Shown one piece after another: positions 1 through 8,192 of a stretch of DNA of 64,000 bases. The DNA comes from an uncultured Kiritimatiellota bacterium. Lineage in GTDB: Bacteria > Verrucomicrobiota > Kiritimatiellia > RFP12 > UBA1067. Each line of letters begins with the position of its first letter. Positions within the stretch are counted from its first letter, which is position 1. The notes beneath the pieces were generated by a model, which did no database searches, was not told where the DNA came from, and saw only the letters and a program-made list of their open reading frames with translations. Location of the stretch: assembly GCA_934675625.1 (NCBI GenBank), contig CAKURH010000001.1, positions 1 to 64,000 on the forward strand. The letters are read 5' to 3'. The position numbers were made by a program, and so were the translations under genes.

Positions 1-74
1 CGGGAAATCCGCACGTCCGGTTTGATGAGGGGGAAGTCGCATCGGCGAAGCCGAGGCGTGGGTCTCTACTCTAC
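1..74 (+). mobile_element. 3' end of a group II intron (domains V and VI)
   Basis: The stretch reads as the distal half of domain V (GAAA loop, then CGCACGTCCGGTT) followed by GATGAGGGGG, a small hairpin (CGGC-GAA-GCCG) and the terminal CTACTCTAC. That order is the usual 3' end of bacterial group II introns downstream of the ltrA-type reverse transcriptase. The rest of the intron lies left of the window. The intron most likely ends at 74 (terminal AC), and the next base begins an in-frame codon of the downstream esterase. Recognition is from the motif order; the 5' strand of domain V is not visible. Confidence 0.8.
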
Positions 75-86
75 AAGGGCAAGGCC

Positions 87-1379
87 TTGTTTTCGCTTCT
101 TCTGGCAATTTGGGCGTTTGGCGCGTTTGCGGTCGAGCCGCTGCGCTATGACGTGACGGCGGATCGCGCGGACTGCGTGGCCCGCTGCGGCGAGAAGACG
201 ACGTTCACCGTCACCATCACGGGCACGAACGGGTTGCCCGTCGCGGCGGGCACGGTTCGGGCGACGCTTGACAACTTCGGGACGCAGCAGGTCGCCGTCG
301 CGACGTGGGATCTCGCGGCGACGAACGTCTTCACGCTCACGGGCCAGCTGGACGCGCCGGGCTTTCTGCGCATCCGCTTCTCGCCGGCGCCAGAAGGAAA
401 GGGCGCGAAGGTCTGGAGCGTCGCCTACGAGCCGGAGAAGATCGTCAAGGGCAGTCCGTCGCCCATGGACTTCGATGCCTACTGGGCAGGCGAGCGGGCG
501 CGGCTTCGGCGTGAGGTGCCGCTCGATCCGCAGGTTGTCCGCGTACCGGAACGCTGCACGGCAACGTTCGACTTCTTCCGCGTGTCGTTCGCGACGTTCG
601 GCCGTCGCGTCTACGGCTACCTGAGCGTGCCGACGGACACGGCGAAGGCTCCGTTCCCTGCGCACGTCGAGGTCAATGCGGCGGGCTTCGGCGGTTGGAC
701 GAACGACCTGAACGGGCGTCCCGACGCGATTTGCCTGCGGATGAGCGTCTATCCGTTTGAGCCGGACTGGCGGTGGCAGGCGAGCGGCCTCAAGCGGAAA
801 TATGACGCGCTGAACGAGGCGTGCAAGGCGAAATACGGGTGCGGCTATTCGTGCGCGGGCATCGCCGTCTCACGCGAGGACTACTTCTTCCATACGGTTC
901 TGCTCGGCATCGACCGCGCCGTCGACTGGCTCGCGGCGCGTCCCGACGTCGACCGGTCGCGCTTCGCCTACGAGGGCACGTCGCAGGGCGGCGGCTTCGG
1001 CTTCTACCTGACGGGCCTCAACCATACGTTCACGCGCGCGGCGTTCTACGTGCCGGCGATCACGGACACGATGGGCTATCGGAAGGGACGTCAGAGCGGC
1101 TGGCCGCAGATCGTCGAGAACAATTCGCGGACGCCAGAGGCGCGGGCCGCCGCCGAGAAATGGGCGCCGTATTTCGACGGCGCAAACTTCGCCGCGCGCA
1201 TCGCGTGCCCCGTGCGCGTCGCCGTCGGCTTCTCGGACACGACGTGTCCGCCCGCAGCGGTTTACGCGGCCTACAACGCGATTCGCGCCCAAGACAAGGG
1301 CATCGTCCATGGCCTCGGCATGACCCATTCGTGCTTCGGCACGTTCTATTCCGAACTGGGCGCATGGGCGCGGAAATGA
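87..1379 (+). CDS. Secreted acetylxylan esterase-like enzyme (CE7/Axe1), 5' end interrupted by an intron
   Basis: This is an alpha/beta hydrolase of the Axe1 (CE7) family, which removes acetyl groups from xylan-type or acetylated oligosaccharides. Counting from the TTG at 87, the nucleophile elbow GTSQGG puts Ser at 299, Asp 384 lies in GFSDTTCPP and His 414 in GMTHSC, giving a complete triad. The hydrophobic N-terminus is a signal peptide core. TTG at 87 is the only in-window start, but the frame stays open to the left: codons AAG GGC AAG GCC from 75 supply the positively charged n-region that the TTG form lacks. The native start is therefore probably on exon 1, upstream of the group II intron. 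The gene converges with the regulator at 1411. The family is secure; the start is not. Confidence 0.85.
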   Translation: MFSLLLAIWAFGAFAVEPLRYDVTADRADCVARCGEKTTFTVTITGTNGLPVAAGTVRATLDNFGTQQVAVATWDLAATNVFTLTGQLDAPGFLRIRFSPAPEGKGAKVWSVAYEPEKIVKGSPSPMDFDAYWAGERARLRREVPLDPQVVRVPERCTATFDFFRVSFATFGRRVYGYLSVPTDTAKAPFPAHVEVNAAGFGGWTNDLNGRPDAICLRMSVYPFEPDWRWQASGLKRKYDALNEACKAKYGCGYSCAGIAVSREDYFFHTVLLGIDRAVDWLAARPDVDRSRFAYEGTSQGGGFGFYLTGLNHTFTRAAFYVPAITDTMGYRKGRQSGWPQIVENNSRTPEARAAAEKWAPYFDGANFAARIACPVRVAVGFSDTTCPPAAVYAAYNAIRAQDKGIVHGLGMTHSCFGTFYSELGAWARK

Positions 1380-1410
1380 CCGCTGTGCCGGTTGCGGCCC
1401 GGAAGCCGCG

Positions 1411-2589
1411 CTAGTTCGTCGGCAGGCGGAAGACGCCCGGCGGGTAGCCGAAGGCGGCCTTGATGGCGCGCGAGAAGTGGCTTGCGTTGCAGAAGCCGCA
1501 GCGCGCGGCGACTTCCGCGATCGGCAGGCGCGTGTTCGTGAGGAGCGCGACGCCTTCGCTCAGCCGGAGGCGCAGGATCTCCTCGCGGATCGGATGCCCG
1601 AAGTGGCGCGCGGCCTTCGTCTCGATCGTGCGGACGGAGATGCCGAGCGCCTCGGCGACGTGCGCGAGCCGGAACGGCTCCGCGAGATGCTTGCGGGCGT
1701 AGGCGATGACGCGCGCGAGGATGGGGTCTGCGATCGCGAACGTGTCGGTTGAGCGGCGCGTGACGATGCGCGGAAAGGCGATGTCCACGAGCGGATGGCG
1801 CGGTCGTCCGTGCAGCAGGTCGTCGAGCGCCTTGGCGCAGATGCGCCCGGTGTGTTCGCCGTCGAGCGAGATGGACGAGAGCGAGGGCGTCGCCGTCTCG
1901 CAGAGGATCTCGTCGTCGTCCGTCGAGAGGACGGCGAGGTCGTCCGGCACGGCGATGCCGGCGTCGAGGCAGGCGGCGAGGATCTGCTGGCCCCGGATGT
2001 CCTTGACCGTGTAGAGCGCGGTGCGTTTCGGCAGGGCCTTGAGCCAGGCGCTGAGGCGCGGCGCCTCGCGCGCGAAGTCGGCGCACTCGTCGGGCGAGGG
2101 CGGCGGGTAGACGGCGCAGGGGAAACCGGCGGCCCTGATCGTGCGCGCGAAGCCGTCGCGCCGTCCGTCCGACCATTCCGCCGGACGCGGCGAGCCGACG
2201 AAGGCGAAGGAGCGGAAGCCGCCGCCGAGCAGGTGCTCGGCCGCCATGCGCCCGAGGTTCGGGTTGTCGCGGCGGACGACGATCATGTCGCGGCGGCGCG
2301 GGCGGACGGCGAGCGGCGCGTTGATGAGCACGGTCGGGCGGTTGAGGCGCGCGACGCGCGCCAGCAGCTCGGGGTTCGCCGAGAGGACGATGACGCCGTC
2401 GACGCCCCACGCGCTGACGCGCCGGAGGCCCTGCGCGGCGATGTCCCCGGTGTTCAGGTGGAAGAGCCACGGGCCCTTTTCGCGCGCGTAGTCGAGGACG
2501 CCCTCCAGGATCTTCCGCTGCGTGAAGTTCGCTGTCGGGATGGTGACGAGGATGTGCGGCGCCGCCGCGTGGCGTGTGGTTCTGCTCAT
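1411..2589 (-). CDS. XylR-type AraC-family transcriptional regulator
   Basis: The protein (392 aa) has an N-terminal periplasmic-binding-protein-like sensor domain (about residues 10-275, starting HILVTIPTANFTQRKILEGV) and a C-terminal AraC/HTH_18 DNA-binding domain with the typical CGFCNASHFSRAIKAAFGYPP second helix-turn-helix. This is the architecture of XylR, which senses a sugar directly. The start is placed at 2589 because an extended -10 (TGGTATAAT) ends 6 nt before this ATG; an in-frame ATG further upstream would overlap the promoter. It is divergent from the U32/QueG-like cluster at 2706, so it probably controls that cluster. Its ligand cannot be read from the sequence. Confidence 0.9.
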   Translation of the reverse strand: MSRTTRHAAAPHILVTIPTANFTQRKILEGVLDYAREKGPWLFHLNTGDIAAQGLRRVSAWGVDGVIVLSANPELLARVARLNRPTVLINAPLAVRPRRRDMIVVRRDNPNLGRMAAEHLLGGGFRSFAFVGSPRPAEWSDGRRDGFARTIRAAGFPCAVYPPPSPDECADFAREAPRLSAWLKALPKRTALYTVKDIRGQQILAACLDAGIAVPDDLAVLSTDDDEILCETATPSLSSISLDGEHTGRICAKALDDLLHGRPRHPLVDIAFPRIVTRRSTDTFAIADPILARVIAYARKHLAEPFRLAHVAEALGISVRTIETKAARHFGHPIREEILRLRLSEGVALLTNTRLPIAEVAARCGFCNASHFSRAIKAAFGYPPGVFRLPTN

Positions 2590-2595
2590 GTGCGG

Positions 2596-2604
2596 ATTAT
2601 ACCA
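2596..2604 (-). promoter_or_regulatory. Extended -10 promoter of the XylR-type regulator (leaderless)
   Basis: On the minus strand TGGTATAAT lies with TATAAT ending 6 nt before the ATG at 2589, so transcription should begin at or next to the start codon. No Shine-Dalgarno and no good -35 are seen; the TG extension may compensate. Confidence 0.65.
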
Positions 2605-2640
2605 CACTTCGCGTCCGTCCATCGGCATCTTGCGCATTCG

Positions 2641-2666
2641 TGCATTTAATAATGCGTGGAAATGCA
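2641..2666. promoter_or_regulatory. Operator-like inverted repeats in a divergent promoter region
   Basis: Between the two divergent promoters lie nested inverted repeats: TGCATTT (2641-2647) with AAATGCA (2660-2666), and inside them GCATT-TAAT-AATGC (2642-2655). Position and symmetry suit an operator for the adjacent XylR-type regulator. This is inference from sequence only. Confidence 0.4.
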
Positions 2667-2686
2667 ATGACGGCGCGGCGGCGTTT

Positions 2687-2695
2687 TGCTATAAT
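2687..2695 (+). promoter_or_regulatory. Extended -10 promoter of the U32/QueG-like cluster
   Basis: TGCTATAAT with the hexamer at 2690-2695 ends 10 nt before the ATG at 2706. There is no Shine-Dalgarno, so the message would have a leader of only a few nucleotides. Confidence 0.6.
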
Positions 2696-2705
2696 TTCCC
2701 GTGTC

Positions 2706-3593
2706 ATGAGATTCTCCGTTGGATATCAGCCCGACCGGGCGTGGATCGACGCGATTGCCGCGCGCGCGGATCGCCTGGACGAAGTCTACTTCGCCTTCGG
2801 CGCACTGCCGTCCGGCCGCGCCGCCGTTGCGGACGTCGACCGTCAGCTGGAGGATCTCGGGCGGCTTGCCGACGCGGGGCTCGGCCTCAACCTCCTCTTC
2901 AACGCGAACTGCTACGGCGCGCGGGCGCTTGCGAAGGGCTTCTTCGCGGACGTCGGCGAGACGGTCGAGCGGTTCGCGGCGGACGGCGCGCTCACGTCGG
3001 TGACGACGACCTCGCCGCTCGTCGCGAAGTTCGTGAAGGACAACTTCCCGGGCCTCAAGACGCGCGCCTCGGTCAACATGGAGATCGGGACGGTCGAAGG
3101 GATGGACTATCTCGCCGACGTCTTCGACGGCTACTACCTCAAGCGCGAGCTGAACCGCGACCGTGCGGCGGTGCGTGCGGCGAAGGCGTGGTGTGACGCG
3201 CACGGGAAGGGTCTTTATCTTCTCGCCAATTCGGGCTGTCTCAACTTCTGCTCGTCGCACGTCTTCCACGACAACCTCGTCGCGCACGAGGCCGAGATCG
3301 CGCAGTCCGAGAACGGCTACGCCTGGCGCGGCACGTGCTGGCAGTGGCTTGCGAAGCCGGAGAACCGTGCGCAATGGCACGCGCGCACGAACTGGATCGC
3401 GCCGGAGGACGTCGCGTCCTACGAGGGCCTCTGCACGGGCATGAAGCTTGCGACGCGCGCGAGTGCGCATCCGATCCGCATCCTCGAATCCTACGTGACG
3501 GGCTCGCACGTCGGCGACATCCGGGGGCTTCTGGAGCCCGACCATTCGGCTCTTTTCAGGCAAAGGGACAACGAACAGAAAACGGACAACTGA
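2706..3593 (+). CDS. U32 peptidase/UbiU-like TIM-barrel protein
   Basis: This is a 295-aa cytoplasmic protein without signal peptide. Segments such as LKTRASVNMEIG and VFDGYYLKRELNRD resemble the barrel of the U32 peptidase family, whose characterised members (UbiU/UbiV, RlhA, TrhP) are Fe-S proteins acting in oxygen-independent hydroxylation rather than proteases. Cysteines in SGCLNFCSSH, GTCWQW and GLCTGM could bind an Fe-S cluster, as in UbiV. The start at 2706 follows the TATAAT at 2690. It is the first gene of a cluster with three QueG-like Fe-S proteins and a symporter; the stop is 2 nt before the next ATG. The last residues come from a low-complexity (GACAAC-type) stretch. Family assignment is moderate and substrate unknown. 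Confidence 0.5.
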   Translation: MRFSVGYQPDRAWIDAIAARADRLDEVYFAFGALPSGRAAVADVDRQLEDLGRLADAGLGLNLLFNANCYGARALAKGFFADVGETVERFAADGALTSVTTTSPLVAKFVKDNFPGLKTRASVNMEIGTVEGMDYLADVFDGYYLKRELNRDRAAVRAAKAWCDAHGKGLYLLANSGCLNFCSSHVFHDNLVAHEAEIAQSENGYAWRGTCWQWLAKPENRAQWHARTNWIAPEDVASYEGLCTGMKLATRASAHPIRILESYVTGSHVGDIRGLLEPDHSALFRQRDNEQKTDN

Positions 3594-3595
3594 CC

Positions 3596-4681
3596 ATGCT
3601 CAACGCAAAGCTCATCAAGGAAATCGCGAAGAAGGCGGGGGCCGACAAGTGCGGCATCGCGCCGATTTCGCGCATGAAGAACGCGCCGGACGAGATGAAC
3701 CCGACGTTCCTCTTCCCCAACTGCAAGTCGATCGTCGGCTTCGTCTTCCGCATTCCGCGCGGCGTGCAGCGTGGCATCGAGGAGGGCACGCAGTTCTACC
3801 AGTACCCGTCGATGGCCTACGGCGGCATCAACGAGATTCTCGCGCCGGCGACGCTCTACCACGTCGGCCAGGCGATCGAGGACGCCGGCTACGAGGCGTT
3901 CGTCTACCGCAACACCGGCGCGCGCGGCTGCGTGTCGGACATGGACGGCTCGAAGGACGCGAAGCTCTCGCCGGAAGAGCAGATCGAAGTCAGCGAGAAC
4001 GCGAAGGACTCGACGGCGCACCACCGCTCCGTCGACTTCACGCGCGCGACGCGCCCCGGCGAGAACGTGCCGCCCGACCTGCAGTTCCAGTTCCGCATCT
4101 GCGCGGTCGCGTGCGGCCTCGGCGAGATCGGCTGGTCGAAGATGCTGCTGACGCCGGAGTTCGGCCCGCTTCAGCGCGTCGCCTTCCTCTTCACCGACGG
4201 CGAATTCGACGCCTACGACGAGATCTACTCCGGCCCGCCCCTCTGCCGGCGGTGCGGCGCGTGCGCGCGCGAATGTCCCGGCCACTGCATCCCGCCGATC
4301 CGGGGCGGCGCGAAATGCACGGCGTCGATCGGCGACTACACGATGGAGTGGGGCGACATCGACATGTGGAAGTGCTATGCGTTCTACACGCACGCGGGCC
4401 GCTACTACAACCCGTTCGTGCCGAAGGAGGTCTGGGACGAGAACCGCAACGGCGACCTCGACCTGCTGGAGGGGAAGACCGGCGCAAGCGAGCAGGAGAT
4501 CATGAAGGTCTACAAGGCGCTCGCGAAATACTTCCCGACATGGGTCGGCTACAACATGGCGAAGTGCGGCGGCTGCATCCGCGCGTGCGTCGCGATGCTG
4601 GAGAAGCCGGGCGGGTGCCTGCACGGACGGTTCAGGAATCCGCTCCGGACACGGACGCAGCCCTGGAAGATGGAGAGGTAG
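3596..4681 (+). CDS. QueG-like Fe-S reductase paralogue A
   Basis: This 361-aa protein is related to epoxyqueuosine reductase (QueG), a cobalamin and [4Fe-4S] enzyme. It keeps the QueG-type core CGLGEIGWSKMLLTPEFG followed by FLFTDGE, and a ferredoxin motif CRRCGACARECPGHC around residues 218-232. A further cysteine group, CGGCIRACVAM, sits near the C-terminus. It has no signal peptide and is cytoplasmic. Compared with B and C it carries extra sequence around residues 115-160 and 245-325. The ATG at 3596 follows a GACAAC-word repeat and lies 2 nt after the previous stop. No queuosine genes are nearby and three paralogues are in tandem, so a role in tRNA modification is unlikely. The reaction is unknown. 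Confidence 0.65.
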   Translation: MLNAKLIKEIAKKAGADKCGIAPISRMKNAPDEMNPTFLFPNCKSIVGFVFRIPRGVQRGIEEGTQFYQYPSMAYGGINEILAPATLYHVGQAIEDAGYEAFVYRNTGARGCVSDMDGSKDAKLSPEEQIEVSENAKDSTAHHRSVDFTRATRPGENVPPDLQFQFRICAVACGLGEIGWSKMLLTPEFGPLQRVAFLFTDGEFDAYDEIYSGPPLCRRCGACARECPGHCIPPIRGGAKCTASIGDYTMEWGDIDMWKCYAFYTHAGRYYNPFVPKEVWDENRNGDLDLLEGKTGASEQEIMKVYKALAKYFPTWVGYNMAKCGGCIRACVAMLEKPGGCLHGRFRNPLRTRTQPWKMER

Positions 4682-4735
4682 GAGAGAGTTGAGTGAGTTG
4701 AGAAGTTGAGATGTTGAGAGGGTGAGAAGAAAAAC
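4682..4735. repeat. GTTGAG-word low-complexity repeat
   Basis: Purine-rich degenerate repeats of GTTGAG fill the gap between QueG-like genes A and B and run to the start codon at 4736. The stretch ends in GGTGAGAAG, which may act as a weak ribosome binding site. Confidence 0.6.
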
Positions 4736-5527
4736 ATGATTGACCGAAAGACAATCGAGACGGCGGCGCGCGAACTCGGCGCGGCAAAATTTGGCATCGG
4801 CGACCTGTCGCTCTTTGAAGGCGAAGACCCGCGACGGGATCCGAAGATGGTCTGTCCGCAGGCGAAGTGCCTCATCGGCTTCGGCATCCCTGTGCCGAAG
4901 GGCCTCTACAAGACGATGAAGGAGGGCTCGCAGTTCTACACCTACACGACCGTGGGCGTGAAGGCCATCGACGAGGAATACTTCGAGATTTTCCTCTTCA
5001 AGATGGCGTCGCTGATCGAGGACGCGGGCTACGACGCCTGCCTCCAGCGCACGACGCCGAACCTCAAGGTGAAGGGCGACAAGACCTGCAATCCCGAGAC
5101 GATCGGCATCTACGAGCTGAAGTACGCCTCGCCCGTCGAGGCCGGGAAGCCGCCGCCGGACGTCATTCTTGACTTCGGCAAGGCCGCGCGCGCCTGCGGT
5201 CTCGGCTGGCCAGGGCGAAGCGGGCGGATCGTCAACCGTGCATTCGGCCCGTTCATGCGCTATGCGTTCATCATCACGGACGCGGAGCTGGAGACGAATC
5301 CGCCGTTCACGGACGACCTCTGCGCCGGCTGCACGGCGTGTGCGGCGGCGTGTGACGCGGGGTGCATCGATCCCGAAAAGGGCCTCGACACGTGGAAATG
5401 CTGGGAACACTACAACAAGGCGCGCGATTTCTCGTTGCCGCGCACGCAGTGGGGCTATCAGGCCTGTCTCTGCGGCAAGAAATGCGACATCGCGTGCTAT
5501 GAGCATCTAGTGGGCTGTGAGATTTGA
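4736..5527 (+). CDS. QueG-like Fe-S reductase paralogue B
   Basis: This is the shortest of the three tandem QueG-like proteins (263 aa). It has the core CGLGWPGRSGRIVNRAFGPF, then FIITDAELE, then a ferredoxin motif CAGCTACAAACDAGC (about residues 197-211). A second cluster of cysteines (ACLCGKKCDIACYEHL) lies at the extreme C-terminus, matching the C-terminal cysteine group of paralogue C. It lacks the basic tail (TPFRTRPEW-type) found in A and C. In the ferredoxin motif the usual Pro after the fourth Cys is replaced by Asp. It has no signal peptide. Function is unknown; its place between A and C suggests the three work as one complex or as successive steps. Confidence 0.6.
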   Translation: MIDRKTIETAARELGAAKFGIGDLSLFEGEDPRRDPKMVCPQAKCLIGFGIPVPKGLYKTMKEGSQFYTYTTVGVKAIDEEYFEIFLFKMASLIEDAGYDACLQRTTPNLKVKGDKTCNPETIGIYELKYASPVEAGKPPPDVILDFGKAARACGLGWPGRSGRIVNRAFGPFMRYAFIITDAELETNPPFTDDLCAGCTACAAACDAGCIDPEKGLDTWKCWEHYNKARDFSLPRTQWGYQACLCGKKCDIACYEHLVGCEI

Positions 5528-5620
5528 ACGCGATGTTCATGAAAATTGAGACTTTAGATTTAAAATTTGAAATCTAAGATTTAAGATTTAAAATTTAAGA
5601 TTTGATTTGAGATTTGAGAT
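5528..5620. repeat. A+T-rich GATTTGAGATTT-word repeat
   Basis: This 93-bp spacer consists of degenerate (GA)GATTT(GA/AA)AATTT words, far more A+T-rich than its surroundings. It runs into the start codon of QueG-like gene C. A similar stretch in the opposite sense lies at 59965-60060. No Shine-Dalgarno is evident. Confidence 0.6.
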
Positions 5621-6556
5621 ATGAAATCTGAAATTCTGAAATTGGCGAAGACGTGCGGCGCCGACCTCGTGGGCGTTGCGTCCGCCTCGCGCTTCCCTGC
5701 CGGCCACAAGATCTTCCGCATCTACCCGCAGGTGCAGTCGGTGCTCGGCTTCGCGTTCCGCTGTCTGCGCGGCAGCTATCGCGGCACGGAGGAGGGGACG
5801 ACCTACTACCAGTACACGACAATGTCCGTCGAGAACCTGGAAGAGACGGTCATGCCCGTCGCCCTCGTGCGCCTCGCGAACCTCATTGAGTCGAAGGGCT
5901 TCACGGCCGTTCCCCAGCGTCGCCACCAGACGATCATGGAGGAGTCGGACGCGACGAACCCCGAAGTTGCCTACGACGCGATTGCGCGCGGCCGCACGGA
6001 AGAGCCGCAGTTCGACTTCGTCGATGCGGCCGTCCGCTGCGGCCTCGGCGAAAAGGGCTTCCACGGCGCGCTCCTGACGGACGACTTCGGGCCGATGCAG
6101 CGCACCTGCTTCATCCTGACGGACGCCGCGATCGAGCCGGACGCCGTGGCCGCGCCGCATCTCTGCGACCGCTGCGGGAAATGCGCGGCGGCGTGTCCGG
6201 GCCGCAGCATCGGCGCGGACGGAGCGCTCGACCCATGGCGGTGCGCGGTCTACTACAACGGCGCGAACGGCACGAAGAACCCGTTCATGCCGCCTGAGGC
6301 GTTCCCCGACTTCCCCGACCGCCTGGCGATCATCGCGGGCGAGGCGGAGATCGACCCCGCAAAGGCGAAGCGGATTCTCGACGAGATCTACTTCTATCCC
6401 CCGGCCCAGCACGCCTATACCTGCTCGATCTGCGGGCGCGCGTGCGACGTCGCCTGCTACTGCCACCTGGAGGCGCGGGGCGCGCTGAAGCGGACGTTCA
6501 AGACGCCGTTCCGCACGCGCCCCGAATGGAAATTCAAGCTTGAGGACTTCGCATGA
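5621..6556 (+). CDS. QueG-like Fe-S reductase paralogue C
   Basis: This is the third tandem QueG-like protein (311 aa, cytoplasmic). It shows CGLGEKGFHGALLTDDFGPM, then CFILTDAAIE, then a canonical ferredoxin motif CDRCGKCAAACPG (about residues 184-196). A C-terminal group CSICGRACDVACYCHL is followed by a basic tail (TPFRTRPEWKFK) that aligns with the tail of paralogue A. The N-terminal GFAFRCLRGSYRGTEEGTTYYQYTTMS matches the equivalent part of A (GFVFRIPRGVQRGIEEGTQFYQYPSMA), which supports duplication. Its last codons overlap the start of the symporter gene (ATGA), implying translational coupling. Function is unknown. Confidence 0.65.
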   Translation: MKSEILKLAKTCGADLVGVASASRFPAGHKIFRIYPQVQSVLGFAFRCLRGSYRGTEEGTTYYQYTTMSVENLEETVMPVALVRLANLIESKGFTAVPQRRHQTIMEESDATNPEVAYDAIARGRTEEPQFDFVDAAVRCGLGEKGFHGALLTDDFGPMQRTCFILTDAAIEPDAVAAPHLCDRCGKCAAACPGRSIGADGALDPWRCAVYYNGANGTKNPFMPPEAFPDFPDRLAIIAGEAEIDPAKAKRILDEIYFYPPAQHAYTCSICGRACDVACYCHLEARGALKRTFKTPFRTRPEWKFKLEDFA

Positions 6557-8190
6557 GCTTCCACGGGATTGACTACCTCGTCATCGTCGCCTTCTTCGCC
6601 ATCCTGCTCGCGATTCCCGTCTGGGCCAGTCGGCGGAGCGCGCAGGGCGCCTCCGACTTCTTCCACTCCGGCCGCTCGATGCCGTGGTGGCTCATCGGCA
6701 TCTCGATGGTTGCGGCGATGACGTCGACCAATTCGGCGAACCTCTTCACGCAGTTCATCCGCGAGGACGGGTTCGCCGGGAACTGGGCGTGGTGGTCGTT
6801 CCTCACGGGCGGCGTTCTCACGGTCTTCGTCTACGCGAAGCTCTGGCACCGTTCGGGGGCGACGACGGACATCGCGTTCTACGAGCTGCGCTATTCGGGA
6901 AGGCCCGCCGCGTTCCTGCGCGGCTTCCGCGCCGTCTACCTTGGCGTCGTCTACAATCTCGTCGTGATGGCGACCGTCCTTCTGGGCGCAGTCAAGCTCG
7001 GCACCGTCCTCTTCGACGTGCCCGCGTGGGTCGTCCTTGCCGTCACGGCCGTGGCGAGCGTCCTCTATTCGACGCTCGGCGGCATTCGCGGCACGATCTA
7101 CGCCGACTTCTACCTTTTCGCCGTCATCATGGTCGGCGCGGTCGCGGTCATGGTCTTCGCGCTCGCGCAGCCGGCGGTCGGCGGCTTCGACGCGCTGATG
7201 CGCCATGCGGCGGTCGTGCCGAAGCTCGGCTTCTTCCCGGACTTCTCGGACACGGACACGCTCGTCGCCGTCTTCGTCATCCCCGTCGCGATCCAGTGGT
7301 GGAACGTCTGGTATTCCGGCTCCGAGCCGGGCGGCGGCGGGTACATCGTCCAGCGCATGCTGACGGCGAAGAGCGGCGGCCACGCGCTCGGCGGGACGCT
7401 CTTCGCGCAGATCGTGCAGTACGCGATCCGCCCCTGGCCGTGGTATGTCGTCGCGTTCGCCTCGCTCGTCGTCTTCCCCGACCTCGACTCGATCCGGGCG
7501 GCGTTTCCGCACGTTGATCCGAAGTATGTCGGCAACGACATGGCGTATCCGGCGATGATCAAGTTCGTGCCGGCCGGCTGGCTCGGCGTGGTCGCCGCGT
7601 CGCTCATGGGCGCGCTGTTCTCGACGATTGCCGCGCAGCTCGCGATGGGCGCGAACTACGTGGCGCACGACGTGTGGAAGCGCTTCGTCCACCCGGCGGC
7701 GGACGCGCACGAGCTCGTCGCCGTCGCGCGGGGAACGTCGGTCGCGCTCATGGTCGCGGGCGCGCTCCTCGCGCCGCTGCTTGCGGACGCGAAGGCGGGC
7801 TTCGACCTGATGATCATGGTCGGCGCGGGCACGGGCGCGGTCTTCCTGCTGCGGTGGTTCTGGATGCGCATCAACGCCTGGACGGAGATCGTGGCGTTGA
7901 GCGTCTCGATCGCCTGTGCCGTCTTCTTCCAGATGGTGGGGCCACACGTCTTCGCGACGCCGCTGGCCTTTGGACAGCGGCTGCTCCTGACGATCGGCGT
8001 CACGACGGCCGCGTGGCTCGCGGCGACGTTCCTCACGGTGCCCGAACCGCCGGCGGTCATCGCCGATTTCCGTGGGCGCGTCCGCGCCTCCGGACGTGAC
8101 GTGGGGCTGGGGGTCCTCTGGACCTTCCTCGTCTCCGTCGCGATCTTCGCGTTCATGTGGGCCCTTGGGGCGTTGGTGGTGAACGGATGA
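6553..8190 (+). CDS. Sodium:solute symporter (SSS family)
   Basis: This 545-aa integral membrane protein has more than ten hydrophobic segments. The N-terminus (YLVIVAFFAILLAIPVWASRR, then FFHSGRSMPWWLIGISMVAAMTS) is diagnostic of SSS-family sodium/solute symporters (SGLT-type fold), with the unwound first helix in a region like SMVAAMTSTNSANLF. It overlaps the preceding Fe-S gene by 4 nt, so it is the transport component of the U32/QueG-like cluster. Family members carry sugars, sugar acids, amino acids or nucleosides, and the substrate cannot be told here. Its stop lies 2 bp from the stop of the converging regulator gene. Confidence 0.88.
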   Translation: MSFHGIDYLVIVAFFAILLAIPVWASRRSAQGASDFFHSGRSMPWWLIGISMVAAMTSTNSANLFTQFIREDGFAGNWAWWSFLTGGVLTVFVYAKLWHRSGATTDIAFYELRYSGRPAAFLRGFRAVYLGVVYNLVVMATVLLGAVKLGTVLFDVPAWVVLAVTAVASVLYSTLGGIRGTIYADFYLFAVIMVGAVAVMVFALAQPAVGGFDALMRHAAVVPKLGFFPDFSDTDTLVAVFVIPVAIQWWNVWYSGSEPGGGGYIVQRMLTAKSGGHALGGTLFAQIVQYAIRPWPWYVVAFASLVVFPDLDSIRAAFPHVDPKYVGNDMAYPAMIKFVPAGWLGVVAASLMGALFSTIAAQLAMGANYVAHDVWKRFVHPAADAHELVAVARGTSVALMVAGALLAPLLADAKAGFDLMIMVGAGTGAVFLLRWFWMRINAWTEIVALSVSIACAVFFQMVGPHVFATPLAFGQRLLLTIGVTTAAWLAATFLTVPEPPAVIADFRGRVRASGRDVGLGVLWTFLVSVAIFAFMWALGALVVNG

Positions 8191-8192
8191 AG

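Noticed and set aside
5528..5620. Possible CRISPR-like or iteron array
   Set aside because: The words are degenerate, overlapping and without spacers of constant length; the stretch is low-complexity repeat.
3596..6556. Annotation of the three tandem proteins as true epoxyqueuosine reductases (queG)
   Set aside because: Three diverged paralogues with a symporter and regulator and no queuosine genes argue for another role; only the fold and Fe-S motifs are shared.
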